From: Bradyrhizobium sp. CB82
GTDB lineage: Bacteria > Pseudomonadota > Alphaproteobacteria > Rhizobiales > Xanthobacteraceae
DNA: 64,000 nucleotides
Assembly: GCF_029714405.1 (NCBI RefSeq)
Contig: NZ_CP121650.1
Location: 8,251,001 to 8,315,000, forward strand
Direction of reading: 5' to 3'
Shown here: one piece after another, positions 44,805-54,364 of the stretch
Layout of the letters: the number at the start of each line of letters is the position of its first letter
How positions within the stretch are numbered: the first letter of the stretch is position 1
Notes under the pieces: model-generated
Told to the model about the DNA's origin: nothing
Seen by the model: the letters and a program-made list of their open reading frames with translations, nothing else
The model's database searches: none
Position numbers and translations under genes: made by a program

Positions 44805-45974
44805 ATGGAAATCCAAGAGCCCCAAATTTGCCAAGCCGTCGATCAGTTTATTGATTTCACGCGTTCGTTGCCGCCTGAGGTGCCTATGCTTGATGCCAAG
44901 CTTGCTGGCGCGATTGAGCGGCTTCGTTCTGACCGTAGTCTGAACAGATTGATTCATGGCGATATCGCGCGCGGGTCGTCGAGCGGGCGACTAGGTGGGG
45001 CGCGCTATCTGTCGCCACGCCTTGGCGATGCGATCGATATCGAATGTATGATCACGACCAACGGGACGCAGAGCGCACTCCTTCTCCTGTTTTATCACCT
45101 CGTTGGCAAGGGCGGCCGCTTGTTGGCCGAGCGCTTGTCCTACGGGGCTTTGCGTGAGCTTGCCGGTATCGCCGGGGTGGAGTTGGTGGGACTTGATGTC
45201 GACGAGGACGGCATTCTGCCTGATGCCTTCGAAAAAGCCTGCCGGAAGGGTGGCGTCCGCGCCCTTTACTGTAATCCCACTGTGCAGAATCCGACAACAG
45301 CAATAATGCCTTTGTCCCGTCGGCTCGCTCTTGCAGATATTTCCCGCCGTTACGGCGTGCCGATCATCGAGGATGAAGCCCTTGGACGCTTGCATCCTGA
45401 TGCCGCCCCACCGATTGCCAAGATCGCGCCTGATGTCGTGTGGTACATCATGAGCGCGACCAAGGGACTCGCGCACGGATTGCGCTTGGCATACGTGGTC
45501 GGGCCTTCGCGAGCTCACTGCGATTCCGCGTTGGCGCCCGTCGAGCGGCTCTCGTTCTGGACTGCGGCTCCCCTATTGACCGCTGCCATTGCAAACTGGA
45601 CGCTTTCGGGCGCGGCGGATTTGATTTCCGCGGCGATCCGAGAGGAGAACACAGCGCGAGAGGCCATGGCACGTTGTGCCCTAGGCCGCTTCGGCCTTGT
45701 CTCAAAACCGGGTTCGATGCACGTCTGGTTGCCGTTGCCGGCACCGTGGACGTCTGACGGCTTTGCGCGATCGGCGGTGGCTGCTGGGGTATTAATCAGG
45801 AGTGCCAAGCTCTTCGCTGTTGACAATCAGCCCGTGCCGAACGCGGTGCGATTGTCGCTTTCAACTCCGTCGAGCCGGAGAGCTGCTACGGTCGGTATCA
45901 CCCGGATAGCAGCTCTCCTCGATCGCGGACCCGCGGGTAATGTATCAAAGACGATCGCTGCTCAATGCGGCTGA
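44805..45974 (+). CDS. PLP-dependent aminotransferase (MocR-like fold without DNA-binding domain)
   Basis: A 389-residue fold-type I aminotransferase. TTNGTQSALLLLFYHLVGKG forms the cofactor phosphate pocket, YCNPTVQNPTTAIMPLSRR and IIEDEALGRLHPDAAPP contain the pyridine-contacting Asp region, and YIMSATKGLAHGLRLAYVVG carries the Schiff-base lysine. RLSLSTPSSR supplies the arginine that binds the carboxylate. No GntR domain is attached. The next gene encodes a phosphonopyruvate-hydrolase-like enzyme, so a likely reaction is transamination of 2-amino-3-phosphonopropionate to phosphonopyruvate (the PalB role), by inference from context. Confidence 0.88.
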   Translation: MEIQEPQICQAVDQFIDFTRSLPPEVPMLDAKLAGAIERLRSDRSLNRLIHGDIARGSSSGRLGGARYLSPRLGDAIDIECMITTNGTQSALLLLFYHLVGKGGRLLAERLSYGALRELAGIAGVELVGLDVDEDGILPDAFEKACRKGGVRALYCNPTVQNPTTAIMPLSRRLALADISRRYGVPIIEDEALGRLHPDAAPPIAKIAPDVVWYIMSATKGLAHGLRLAYVVGPSRAHCDSALAPVERLSFWTAAPLLTAAIANWTLSGAADLISAAIREENTAREAMARCALGRFGLVSKPGSMHVWLPLPAPWTSDGFARSAVAAGVLIRSAKLFAVDNQPVPNAVRLSLSTPSSRRAATVGITRIAALLDRGPAGNVSKTIAAQCG

Positions 45975-46000
45975 AGAGATGCTATGGGAACGGAGTCACT

Positions 46001-46867
46001 ATGGCCTCAAAATTGCGAGAAAAATTAGCCGAGCGTCGGCTGTTGCATGTCATGGCGGCTCACAGCCCCTTGTCCGCAAAGCTCGCTGAGGAGGCGGGGT
46101 TCGATGGAATCTGGGCTTCCGGCTTTGAGCTGTCGGCTCTTTACGGCATGCCCGATCTGTCCTTTGTCAGCATGACACAGCACCTCGACATGGTGCGTGC
46201 AATGTCCGGCTCTGCGCATTTGCCTATTGTTGCTGACATTGATACTGGCTATGGCAATGCGATCAACGTCACGCACGCGATTGCCGAATATGAGCGTGCC
46301 GGCGCCGCGGCCGTCGTGATCGAGGACAAGACGTTTCCCAAGGTCTCCAGCCTTGCGTCTACGGGCCGGCAGGAGCTGGTCCGGATCGAGGAATTCCAGG
46401 GCAAGATCGCTGCGGCTCTTGCCTCGCGGCGAGACCCCAACTTTGTAGTCATCGCTCGCACAGAGGCGTTGATTGCGGGTCTAGGGGAGGCGGAGGCACT
46501 CAGGCGCGCGGCAGCTTATGAAGCGGCTGGCGCCGACATGCTTCTCATCCACTCCAAGCAGAAGACGCCGGATGAGGTGGAGAGCTTTGTGCGCGCCTGG
46601 AGCGGCGATGTTCCGATAGTCATTGTGCCCACCGCCTATCCGGAGATGAACGAGAGCCGGATATCCGCCTTGCGCAAAATAAGGATGGTGATCTACGGCA
46701 ACCACGCAATCCGTGCGTCTGTGACGGCAATGAAGGATATATTTGCGCGCATTCGGCGCGATGGCGGCATTCACACGGTGAACGAAAATATCGTTTCCGT
46801 AGAAGAAATCTTTCGCCTGCAGGGAATGGACCGGGTGAAAATAGTCGAGAAGCAGTTCCTACGCTGA
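46001..46867 (+). CDS. Phosphonopyruvate hydrolase-like enzyme (PEP mutase/isocitrate lyase family)
   Basis: Start at ATG 46001 (GGAACGGAG upstream), matching the family length; the frame opens earlier at 45965. The 288-residue barrel has HVMAAHSPLSAKLAEEAGFD, the metal site IVADIDTGYGNAINV, the catalytic loop VIEDKTFPKVSSL, then GRQELVRIEEFQGKIAAALA, FVVIARTEALIAGLG, ILVPTAYP-like VIVPTAYPEMNES and MVIYGNHAIRASV. From memory these blocks closely match the Variovorax phosphonopyruvate hydrolase, which splits the C-P bond to pyruvate and phosphate. PEP phosphomutase has a similar loop, usually followed by NS; here VSS favours hydrolysis. It overlaps the aminotransferase frame region, so the two are co-transcribed. 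Confidence 0.88.
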   Translation: MASKLREKLAERRLLHVMAAHSPLSAKLAEEAGFDGIWASGFELSALYGMPDLSFVSMTQHLDMVRAMSGSAHLPIVADIDTGYGNAINVTHAIAEYERAGAAAVVIEDKTFPKVSSLASTGRQELVRIEEFQGKIAAALASRRDPNFVVIARTEALIAGLGEAEALRRAAAYEAAGADMLLIHSKQKTPDEVESFVRAWSGDVPIVIVPTAYPEMNESRISALRKIRMVIYGNHAIRASVTAMKDIFARIRRDGGIHTVNENIVSVEEIFRLQGMDRVKIVEKQFLR

Positions 46868-46944
46868 GCTTTTCGCTCGGCTTCACCTCGTTCCGGCCGG
46901 ACTCGACCAGCGAGTAGCCGCCGCGGACCGTTCGGTAAGAATAC

Positions 46945-47190
46945 AAATTGATCGGGGTCACGCTCGCTCGGCGGCGGCTGCGCGCCTATTTGCTGTCCTC
47001 GCCGAAGGAGCGGGCTTCCAACTCGCGCGTGGCATCGCCGGCGGCGAGCAATTGCGTTAGGGGGTCGGTTTCCCGCAGCCGGACGGGCCGACCAGCGTCA
47101 GGAACTCGCCGTCGCGGATGTCGAGCGACACGCCGCGCGCACGGCGGTCGACCCGTGCGTCTTGACGAGGCTGCTCTCAACGATGGGGCG
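46945..47190 (-). pseudogene. ABC transporter ATPase fragment
   Basis: On the minus strand, in two frames, [12 protein letters not shown] and then [22 protein letters not shown] resemble the start of a MalK/PotA-type ATPase including the Walker A. A stop follows within the motif. Sequence to 46945 is unclear. It is a short relic between the hydrolase and the phosphatase-like pseudogene. Confidence 0.55.
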
Positions 47191-47191
47191 C

Positions 47192-48482
47192 CTATCGCGT
47201 CTCCTCCGTCTGGGTACTAGCCACCGGGCGTTGCAGTGGCGCGCCGTCCATGCCAGTCGCATCAAGGCCGAGATGAGCGAGCGCAGTCGGCGCGATATCA
47301 ACGATGCGGGCGACGTCCCGCCAGACGGCACCCGGCTGGAAGCCGGGACCAGACACCATCAGAAACGGTGTCTGCTCATAGCGCGCCAGCCCGCCATGCT
47401 GGCCGCAGCCGAGGCGGTCCGGCTTGCCCATGGCGGGCTTGGCAACGAGGCTCGCGCCCGGGACGCCGAAATCGTTGGCCGCCTCGCTCGCCGCCATCGA
47501 GACGCCGAAGGCGAGGCCGCCCTCCGGTTTCTGGCCGATCTGTGCGAGTTCGTCGGGACCGAACAGCGCACCGACCCAGTCGCGGGATGCGAGAAAGCTG
47601 CGGAGAGCCGGCAACGCGTGGGCGCGATCGGGATCCACATAGATCAATGCCGAAGTGCCGTTCGAGACGGCCATCACATCGTTGGAGCTATCGCTCTCCT
47701 TCAGACCCGCCATCACGAATTCGGCGTCGATGTCAACGACGCCGGTAACGGTCTGATGGCCGTGATCGGAGCCAATCAGAAGCAGGATGTCGTCGCCAGC
47801 AGCGCGCAGTTGCTGTACCGCGGACGTGACCAGGCCGGCATGAGCATCCGCCGCCGCAAGCACGGCGAGGTGCTCGGGCGAGCCGAGCGGTGCTTCGTGC
47901 TGGATATGGTCCGGCTCGCCGAGCCAGAGCACAGCCAGGGGTGGCCGGCGCAGCAGCCTTGTCGATAAAGCGCTTGGTCATGCGCCTGTCGCCCTCGACG
48001 TCGAGCGACACGTTAAGATGATCGTCGGCTGCGACCGGCACGCGGCCGAACTCGAAGGAGCCGGCACGATGGTAGACATGGCCATGCCCATCGGGATCGT
48101 GAGCATAGGCAGCGCCGGGCGAGACGTTGCTGAAGACGATGGCGCCGCCGACTGCCTTCACCCGCTGGGCCAGTGTCGGCATAGCAAGCGAGGTGCCCGT
48201 TACGCGCCGTTTGTGCCGCAGGAATTCGGGATCGCCGGCGTCGCGCAGCGCAAGTTTGCCGTCCTCCAACAGTGCGACGGAGTTGCCCTGGAGGCCATGG
48301 CGGGCGGGGTAACAGCCGGTGGCGAGGCTCGCCGAGACGACACGGGTGCATGACGGAAAGACCGTCCGGTAATCGGCGAAACGCTCGGCCTGACGGGCGA
48401 AGCTGACTAGGTTCGGCGTTGTCTGCTCTGAGATCATATCCCCTCGCAGGCCGTCGAGCGTAACGATGACGACGCGGCGCAT
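47192..48482 (-). pseudogene. Alkaline phosphatase superfamily (nucleotide pyrophosphatase-type) gene, one frameshift
   Basis: From 48482: RRVVIVTLDGLRGDMISEQT (metal Asp), VFPSCTRVVSASLATGCYPA then RHGL (nucleophile Thr region). After RRMTKRFIDKA near 47960 the frame shifts; the other frame continues with LAVLWLGEPDHIQHEA, LLLIGSDHGHQTV (metal Asp-His pair) and GGLARYEQTPFLMVSGPGF to the end. All metal-site motifs survive and only one lesion is seen. Substrate class: phosphodiester, phosphonate or sulfate esters. Its stop is directly followed by ABC debris, and 3 bp separate it from the PhnA-like pseudogene upstream. Confidence 0.8.
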
Positions 48483-48485
48483 GGT

Positions 48486-49762
48486 TCAGACCTCTACCGC
48501 ATTCAGCGCCAGCGAGAAGACGTCGTAGTTTCGCAGGGGACCAGAGCCGGCTGCAGCCGCATCCGCCCGCAGCGGATGCGAGAGGATGAACGGGACGGTC
48601 TGCTCGGAAAGGCCGCCATGCGAGCGCAAGGCGCTGGCCGGCGAGCTGGGCGAGATCGTGCTCCGCGCGGCGCGCGCCAAGAGCCACACCCTTCTGAGCG
48701 ATGACGGCAAGATCGCCTTCCCGGTCCTCGGGCAACAGAAAGCGGGCGCAGGCCTCGTCGCGAGGCAGGGCGAGAGCAATTCCGGGCAACCTCCGAATGA
48801 ATGCCGCGATCGTGGCGATCTCCACGTCCCGTCGCAGCAGGTGGACGCGCACGAAGCCGCCGAGCGCGCCATGATGTCGGACGAAGGGGTCGGTGATCGG
48901 GCAGACCACGCGGGCAGCATTGGCACCGAACGCTTCATCGATTGCATCGCCGAGATAGAGCACGTTCGGTGTACCATCCGCCGTCGCCATGTCAGACATG
49001 CCGTGATCGGCGACGATACCGACCACCGCTCGCGCTCAATGAACTCGCCGATGCGCCTGTCGACCTCGGCCATGAAATCGACAGCCTCGACCTCTTCCGG
49101 TGCGTGCTTGTGCCGCACATAGTCGGAGAGCGAAAGATACATTAGCTCCGGCCGCCGGGTTTGGAGCAGTCTCACGCCCGCGTCGAGCACGAAGAGCGAG
49201 AGATCAGCCGAATATTGATCCGGCTCGGTGCGGCCGACCAGTGCATGCACGTCGGCGATGTCGTTCTCGGACTCTGTCGCACAATCCGCCCCTCGGCTGA
49301 TAAGGCGATGCCTTTGAGATCGCGCCCGAGTGCCTTGCGCAATTTGTCTTTCGCGGTCACGGCTGCGACGGAAGCGCCAGCTTGCGAGAAGGCAGCAAGA
49401 ACGGTCGGCGCGCGCATCGGCGTGGCGTCGACCATCATGATCTCTCGGCCTGTCTCGCGGTCGATGTAGAAATTGCCCGAGACGCCATGCACGACAGGCG
49501 ACACACCACAGACGATGGATACGTTGTTGGGATTCGTGAAGGTAGGCATTGCGGCAAGCGCCGTCCCCCAATAGCCGGTACGCCGCAGGCGATCACAAGT
49601 CGGGATAACCCCCGCCGCACTTGCGGCCTGCAGATAGGACGGATCGCAGCCGTCAAAGCAAACCACCACAGTCGGTCGCTTTGGCCAGCGATAGAGACGG
49701 CCGTTGACTTCGATCGGCGGGCGGGCGGGATCAGAATGCGACCACGACAATTCAGGCGACAT
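48486..49762 (-). pseudogene. phnA: Phosphonoacetate hydrolase-like gene with three frameshifts
   Basis: The four frame segments together make a full PhnA-type protein. TVVVCFDGCDPSYLQAA and MPTFTNPNNVSIVCG (metal Asp, catalytic Thr) with VVTAKDKLRKALGRDLKGIA run to ~49290. LMYLSLSDYVRHKHAPEEVE follows to ~49030, then GIVADHGMSDMATADG and PITDPFVRHHGALGGF to ~48620, then RSHGGLSEQTVPFI to the stop at 48486. PhnA cleaves phosphonoacetate to acetate and phosphate using two zinc ions. All metal-site motifs are recognisable, so decay is recent or the frameshifts are sequence errors. It overlaps the end of the amidase remnant by 11 bp. Confidence 0.8.
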
Positions 49763-51090
49763 TGGAATTCCCAGGCTTGGTGTAAGATGATTGGGCTGGT
49801 TTCGGCGACGACCCAGGCGGCGACCTGCAAGTGAGAGCGATCCCGCCCTTTGGGCCGATGAGTTGAAGCCCGATCGGTAGACCGTGCTTGCCTAGCAGCA
49901 GCGGCAGGGAAAGCGTTGGTAAGCCGCAGAGGCTCCAGGGCATCGACATCACGCCCGAACCAGGCCCGTCTTCGAGCCGCGTCGCTTCGCCGAGCGTCGA
50001 GAGAGTGATAAGCAGGTCGTGCTCCGCGAAGAGACGATCTGCGAGCGCCGTCAGACGATCGGCGAGAGCATCGAGCTCGAGATAGCGCGGCGTGCTCATG
50101 CTCTTGCCGTTCTGCACTCCGGCCTGTAGGGACGAGCATAGCTGCGCGAAATCTTCCGCCGGCAGCCCACCAAATCGGAAGGCAAGATGGGCATCGAGCA
50201 GACCCATCGTCACCTCTACGGTCCGATCGAATTCGGGTGGCAGGACCGGTTCGGGGTCGGCACACGGATCCGCGACAGCAAGGTTTTAAGTGCTGTTGCC
50301 GCGTCGAAGGTCACATTGGTCCAACCGGGTCCGCGCACAAAGGCGATGCGGGGGGATGGAAATCTTTCGACCGGATCGAGTTCCGCAAGCGCCGGGTTGA
50401 ATGCGCCGGCGAAGAGCGCGAGATCATCGACCGAGCGCGCCAAAAGACCCAGGTGCGCTGGCACCAGAATGTTCGAGCCCGTCATTTTCGTGAAACCGAG
50501 CGACGGCTTGAAAGCGAAGGCGCCGCAGAAGGACGCGGGCAACGTGGTCGAGGCAGTATGCTGCGTCCCGAGGGCAAGCGGCGTCCTATAGTCCACGACG
50601 GCCGCGGCCGAGCCGGAGGAGGAAACTCCTGGCGAGCGCAAGAGGTCATGCGGATTCCGCGTGGGCGGTGGATGGTACATGCCAAATTCGGAGGTCGCAG
50701 TCTTTCCGAGGATGATTGCCCCGGCCTCGTGCAGCTTGCTCACCGCAGCGGCGTCGGCTTCCGGTACCCTCGCGCGATAAAGCGCACTACCGTATTCCGA
50801 CGGCATATCGGCAGTATCGAAGACGTCTCGCACCCCGACGGGGAGCCCGTGCAGGGGACCGAGCGGCTCGCCAACGGCTTGCCGCGCATCTGCGCGCCTT
50901 GCCTGTTCACATCCCAGATCGCGATCGAGATAACTCCACGCTCTCATCTCCGGCTCGCGCGCCGCGATGCGGTCAAGACAGGCCTTCACGAACGAAAGAA
51001 CAGCGAGTCGTCCCTCGCGAATGGCGCGAGCGCCTCTTGTGCGGAGAGGCGCGCTGGATCGGCGGACGGTGCGAACGCGATTGGCTGCAT
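49752..51090 (-). pseudogene. Amidase (amidase-signature family) gene, frameshifted
   Basis: The reading starts at ATG 51090 (MQPIAFAPSADPARLSAQEA), shifts near 51000 to VKACLDRIAAREPEMRAW, then LHGLPVGVRDVFDTADMPSE, and ILGKTATSEFGMYHP with the triad Lys. SPGVSSSGSAAAVVDYRTPL is the Gly/Ser motif with the middle serine. GTQHTASTTLPASFCGAFA is where the nucleophile serine sits, but this segment is altered from the usual GGSxRxPAxxCG. A second shift at ~50215 leads to MPWSLCGLPTLSLPLLLGKH, the C-terminal part. It could have released ammonia or an acyl group from an amide. It is co-directional with the phosphatase-like pseudogenes. Confidence 0.75.
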
Positions 51091-51429
51091 TGTGGTGTTG
51101 TTTCGTATGGCGCCGCGATCATGATCTGGCAGAAGGACGGCCGCGACCATTAATCCATGGACTCGTCCAACTTCTCTCCGATCACTTTATTGTTGCAGGG
51201 CCGGGGCACCCGCCTGATTGCGCAGTCGCTATTGATGCAGCCCGAGCCGAGATCGACTTTATCCGACGCCTCTTGTTGCTTCCGCCGCGACATGCGCGGG
51301 TAGTGCATAGTTCTCACCGCCCTTTCGCTTCGTTTTGATCTGCGCTGCATCCGGATGCTGCCGTACTGCGGAATGCTTCTGCCGCTGGAATGGTGGCAAT
51401 CCGCTCGTAATAATCCCAGGGAAATCGGC
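51091..51429 (+). other. Gap without a supported gene
   Basis: Between the amidase remnant and the decayed SKWP-repeat gene. Minus-strand frames here continue the end of the SKWP remnant only as unrecognisable sequence. Confidence 0.45.
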
Positions 51430-53301
51430 AGCGATACCAACTTTGGCTTGGCGCGTCGGTGCAGCCTCCGGCCATTTGCTGAACCCGTTCACCAGGTTCG
51501 ACAGGTCTTGGTAAGTAAAGCGAAAGAGCTGGTCGGCACGGCTAACGACCTCACGCGCTAGCACGATGATAGCTTCGCCGCCCGATCTTCTGGGCACCTA
51601 CTGAAGCCGTTCGCAAGGTTTGCCAAATGCTGGTGAGTGAACTGAAAAAGACGATCGGCGCGGCCAAGGATCTCACGAGCAATCGCAGCTGTGGTTTGCC
51701 GCGCATCCACGGGTATTTGCTGAAACCGTCCAGGTTCGCAAGTTCCCGCGATGTACAATCAGATAGCCGGGGAGCGCGGCGACAGACTTCACCGGCGATC
51801 GTAACCGTGGCTCGGCGGGTGGCCGCCTGGTCCGGCCATTTGTTGAAACCGTTTACGAGGTTCGCCAGTCCCTGCGGGCTATAAGAAAGCTGGTCGGGAC
51901 GCCTGACGACCTCATCAGCGACGCTGAGCGTGGCTTGGCGGCATGCCAGCTCTTCCGGCCATTTGCTGAAGCTATTCACGAGCAAGGATAGACTTTGACC
52001 GATCATCTCCTGAAGTAGCCTCCTTTCATCACAGTAAAATTCGGCAATCCTGATTGCTCCATGGCGTCATTCCGCTGCCAGTGGGTGCCGTGCGAAGGAA
52101 GGTGTAAGGAGCGAAAGAGCTCGGCCTTCGGCTTCCCTCATGAGGGGGTTATCGAGCTGCGACACCCGAGCCGCCAAGGCCTTGCAAGGTTCCACACCTT
52201 TCCCGACCGCCAGCCTCCCGGGTCACCTCGTTACATATTGTCGCGTAGTTCCAGGATTTCCCCGAGCGGATATTTTTCTCCAAGCGTGCAACAAATCTGT
52301 CTTGGAAATCAGCAGCCGCCTTTTGCAAGAATATCGCCTGGGCCGGCATCCGTAGTTGCCTGGCATGCTTGACCACGGGACCTGAGAATTCACGGATGTC
52401 GCGGGCGCAATCGATGTCTCTTAGCGCTGCATTAAGTGCATTTGAGGCACGCTCGGGTCGCTCCGATATCGCACCATGGTTGCTCTGCGCGGCGACATCG
52501 TCGAAGCGACGCTTTCCTGGTCTTTGACCAACGTCGGGCGCGGATTGCCTGTGCGGCGGGAGCGGATCTATTTGCGCTGGACCGTAGCGGCAGGATTCAC
52601 TATGAGAACGCAACGCACCGCCGCCTTGGTCCCGTACGTCACGATCTCGTCCATAGGGGCGTTCAAAGCCTGCACGATGGCTGCTTTGCGCCTCGACCCC
52701 GCGGATGCGCTGCCATCCTGGCCTAGATGCAAAGTCGGGCGCGGATTGCCGATGTCCGCGGCAAGGCGTCTGGTTGCACGCTTCCCCGTGCAAGCTCGCG
52801 GGGCAACCCAGAACGCGATGAGCTTTCGTCCCGACCTAGGGCGTCACGATAAGATCTATAAGGCCGTTCGGAAGTTACACGATAGCCCGCCTGCGCCGCG
52901 AACTCGTCTAGACGCTGCCTTTCTGATCCAGTTTCCCGGCCTGACACGAATCGCCCATGTGGGGGGAGCGCGTGAGTTCGCGATCCTCTGAATGCTCGAT
53001 CGCTGCGCGAACCTCCAAAACCTGACGATGTTTCTTCCCGATGTTGCGTGTCACTATGAGATCTGTACGAGACTTCGGAGCTCGTACCGTGGATCCTTTG
53101 GGCGCTCCGGTCATCGGCACGGATGGGAATAGAGGGGGTATTAAAATCGTGCGGCTCAGAGTGCACCCGCGCAAGCACAGAGCCGAACGACTGTCCGCCT
53201 TCTTCAGGACCAACACCTCCTTCAGCGTGAGGATCGCCGACCTCTCCGCGATTGTCAGCTCTAGTCCCCCGCGGCCTTCCACGACTGCTGATATCTCTCA
53301 C
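51430..53301 (-). pseudogene. Decayed SKWP-repeat type III effector gene (RipS/XopAD-like)
   Basis: Several minus-strand frames join into a protein homologous to that at 62628-64000. The N-terminus is EGGQSFGSVLARVHSEPHDF-like followed by repeats (ERPYRSYRDALGRDESSSRS). Then come REFSGPVVKHARQLRMPAQA and FLQKAAADFQDRFVARLEKN, then GKSWNYATICNEVTREAGG (to ~52150), and after another shift LALANLVNGF-type repeats from 52006: LLVNSFSKWPEELACRQA, LANLVNGFNKWPDQAATRRA, LSNLVNGFSKWPEAAPTRQA. At least five frame changes and internal stops show it is dead. The SKWP repeats are ~37-42 residues, as in Ralstonia Skwp effectors. Confidence 0.8.
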
Positions 53302-53652
53302 GCTAAACCTCCAATGCGCGCCACCAGTGCCCTGCTACGAACTTCACAGGGGCGCACTCGATTTGCTCGCTCACGCTCAGACCGACAAATCGGACGCCAC
53401 ACTTGCGCGCGGCCAATGCGCCGCCGTGACTGTGACCAGCCGACGGGTGCTTGAGTGCTCGTGAGATCGGAAAATTCAGGCGCGGGGCGTTGTTGTGTGC
53501 CGAGGCACGCGCCTCGCGAGATGACGGCACTTTAGGCAGCATGAGCCATGCCTCTCGGCCCATCGCTGCAAAATAAGAGCCGCAAGTGCAACGAGAATAC
53601 ATGCTCCTCGCTGACTCCATTGGATTGCGACGAAGCTAAGTAGCCGGACGTT

Positions 53653-54006
53653 TTAGTTAACGCGCCGAGCTGACCACGAGCTGACGAAACCGGCGTGGCA
53701 TTGTCGTGTAGACACCGAGATTTCTGTGCCCGGCGGCTGGCCTTCGAGAAGCCAAAACGTCTCAGACTCAGAAGATAGGTCGGGAGCGTGAAGTTCAGAT
53801 ACTGGCGTGGCTAACGGCTGCTCATCCATTGCATGATGGCCTATCGCGTTCGCATCGAGCGTCACCGACATGTCAATTTGCCACGCAACATCGGGTTCAC
53901 TTGTGCTGCCGCGGTTGCTTGTCGATACTGTGCTTGTGCCTCGCCATGCCTGCCCCGTTGTCGGGGATAAGGATTTTTCATCGGCGCCTGCGGGTTGCCT
54001 CGACAC
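53653..54006 (-). CDS. Hypothetical protein (117 aa), doubtful
   Basis: An open minus-strand frame after the lipoprotein gene. The product is hydrophilic, Ser/Thr/Pro-rich, without signal peptide, membrane span or known motif. The Ser-rich composition could fit a secreted effector fragment, but there is no clear ribosome-binding site and its end overlaps a tts-like site. I list it only as a candidate. Confidence 0.25.
   Translation of the reverse strand: MSRQPAGADEKSLSPTTGQAWRGTSTVSTSNRGSTSEPDVAWQIDMSVTLDANAIGHHAMDEQPLATPVSELHAPDLSSESETFWLLEGQPPGTEISVSTRQCHAGFVSSWSARRVN
53654..53687 (-). promoter_or_regulatory. Possible degenerate tts box
   Basis: On the minus strand TCGTCAGCTCGTGGTCAGCT matches 16 of 20 bases of the box at 59131-59150 and is followed by a GTTAACTA tail. 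It points toward the decayed effector at 53301, about 350 bp away, longer than usual spacing. It overlaps a doubtful frame. A chance match is possible. Confidence 0.35.
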
Positions 54007-54120
54007 ACCGGCAAAAGGTTGACGAGTATCTCAGGCCGCTAATGCGGGCGCTTTGCGGCGAGACGGTCCAAAGCGATCGACATTCCGAGGTTTTCTGCCT
54101 CAGCGTGTCGCGCAAAGCCT

Positions 54121-54342
54121 CTAGTTAGAATTCCGGCCGATCGCGCGATCGATGCGTTCACGCATGGCGGGATCGATATCTTTGGCGCCAAGCAATTGTG
54201 GCGACGGCGTCTCCTGCACTTGAAGAGCAGGTCTATCCCAGCTAGCGCAACCTCCGAGCCCCAGAATGGCGAGGAGAGCCGAGCACGAGAGCGGACAAAA
54301 TAAACGCAGGCGCGTTGGAGCGTTTTTCCGACGTGAATTCAT
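54121..54342 (-). CDS. Small lipoprotein
   Basis: Start at ATG 54342, 22 bp after the rhcV stop; an upstream in-frame ATG at 54390 would overlap rhcV. The 73-residue product has a basic N-terminus, a hydrophobic stretch and the lipobox LGLGGC, so it is probably processed and lipidated at Cys, leaving ~40 residues (WDRPALQVQETPSPQLLGAK and on). Co-directional and tight with rhcV, it is likely the last gene of the T3SS operon. Function unknown; it is too short for the SctJ ring lipoprotein. Confidence 0.7.
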   Translation of the reverse strand: MNSRRKNAPTRLRLFCPLSCSALLAILGLGGCASWDRPALQVQETPSPQLLGAKDIDPAMRERIDRAIGRNSN

Positions 54343-54364
54343 ACGACCCTTCTCTAATCGAGTG

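Larger units (their letters stand above)
53302..54120 (-). other. Gap upstream of the decayed effector, with a weak tts-like site
   Basis: The region holds short frames on both strands (105 aa at 53303-53620, 117 aa at 53653-54006) whose products I do not recognise and cannot support strongly. A tts-like site lies at 53654-53687. Most of this is probably regulatory or decayed sequence between the T3SS operon end and the effector remnant. Confidence 0.5.
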
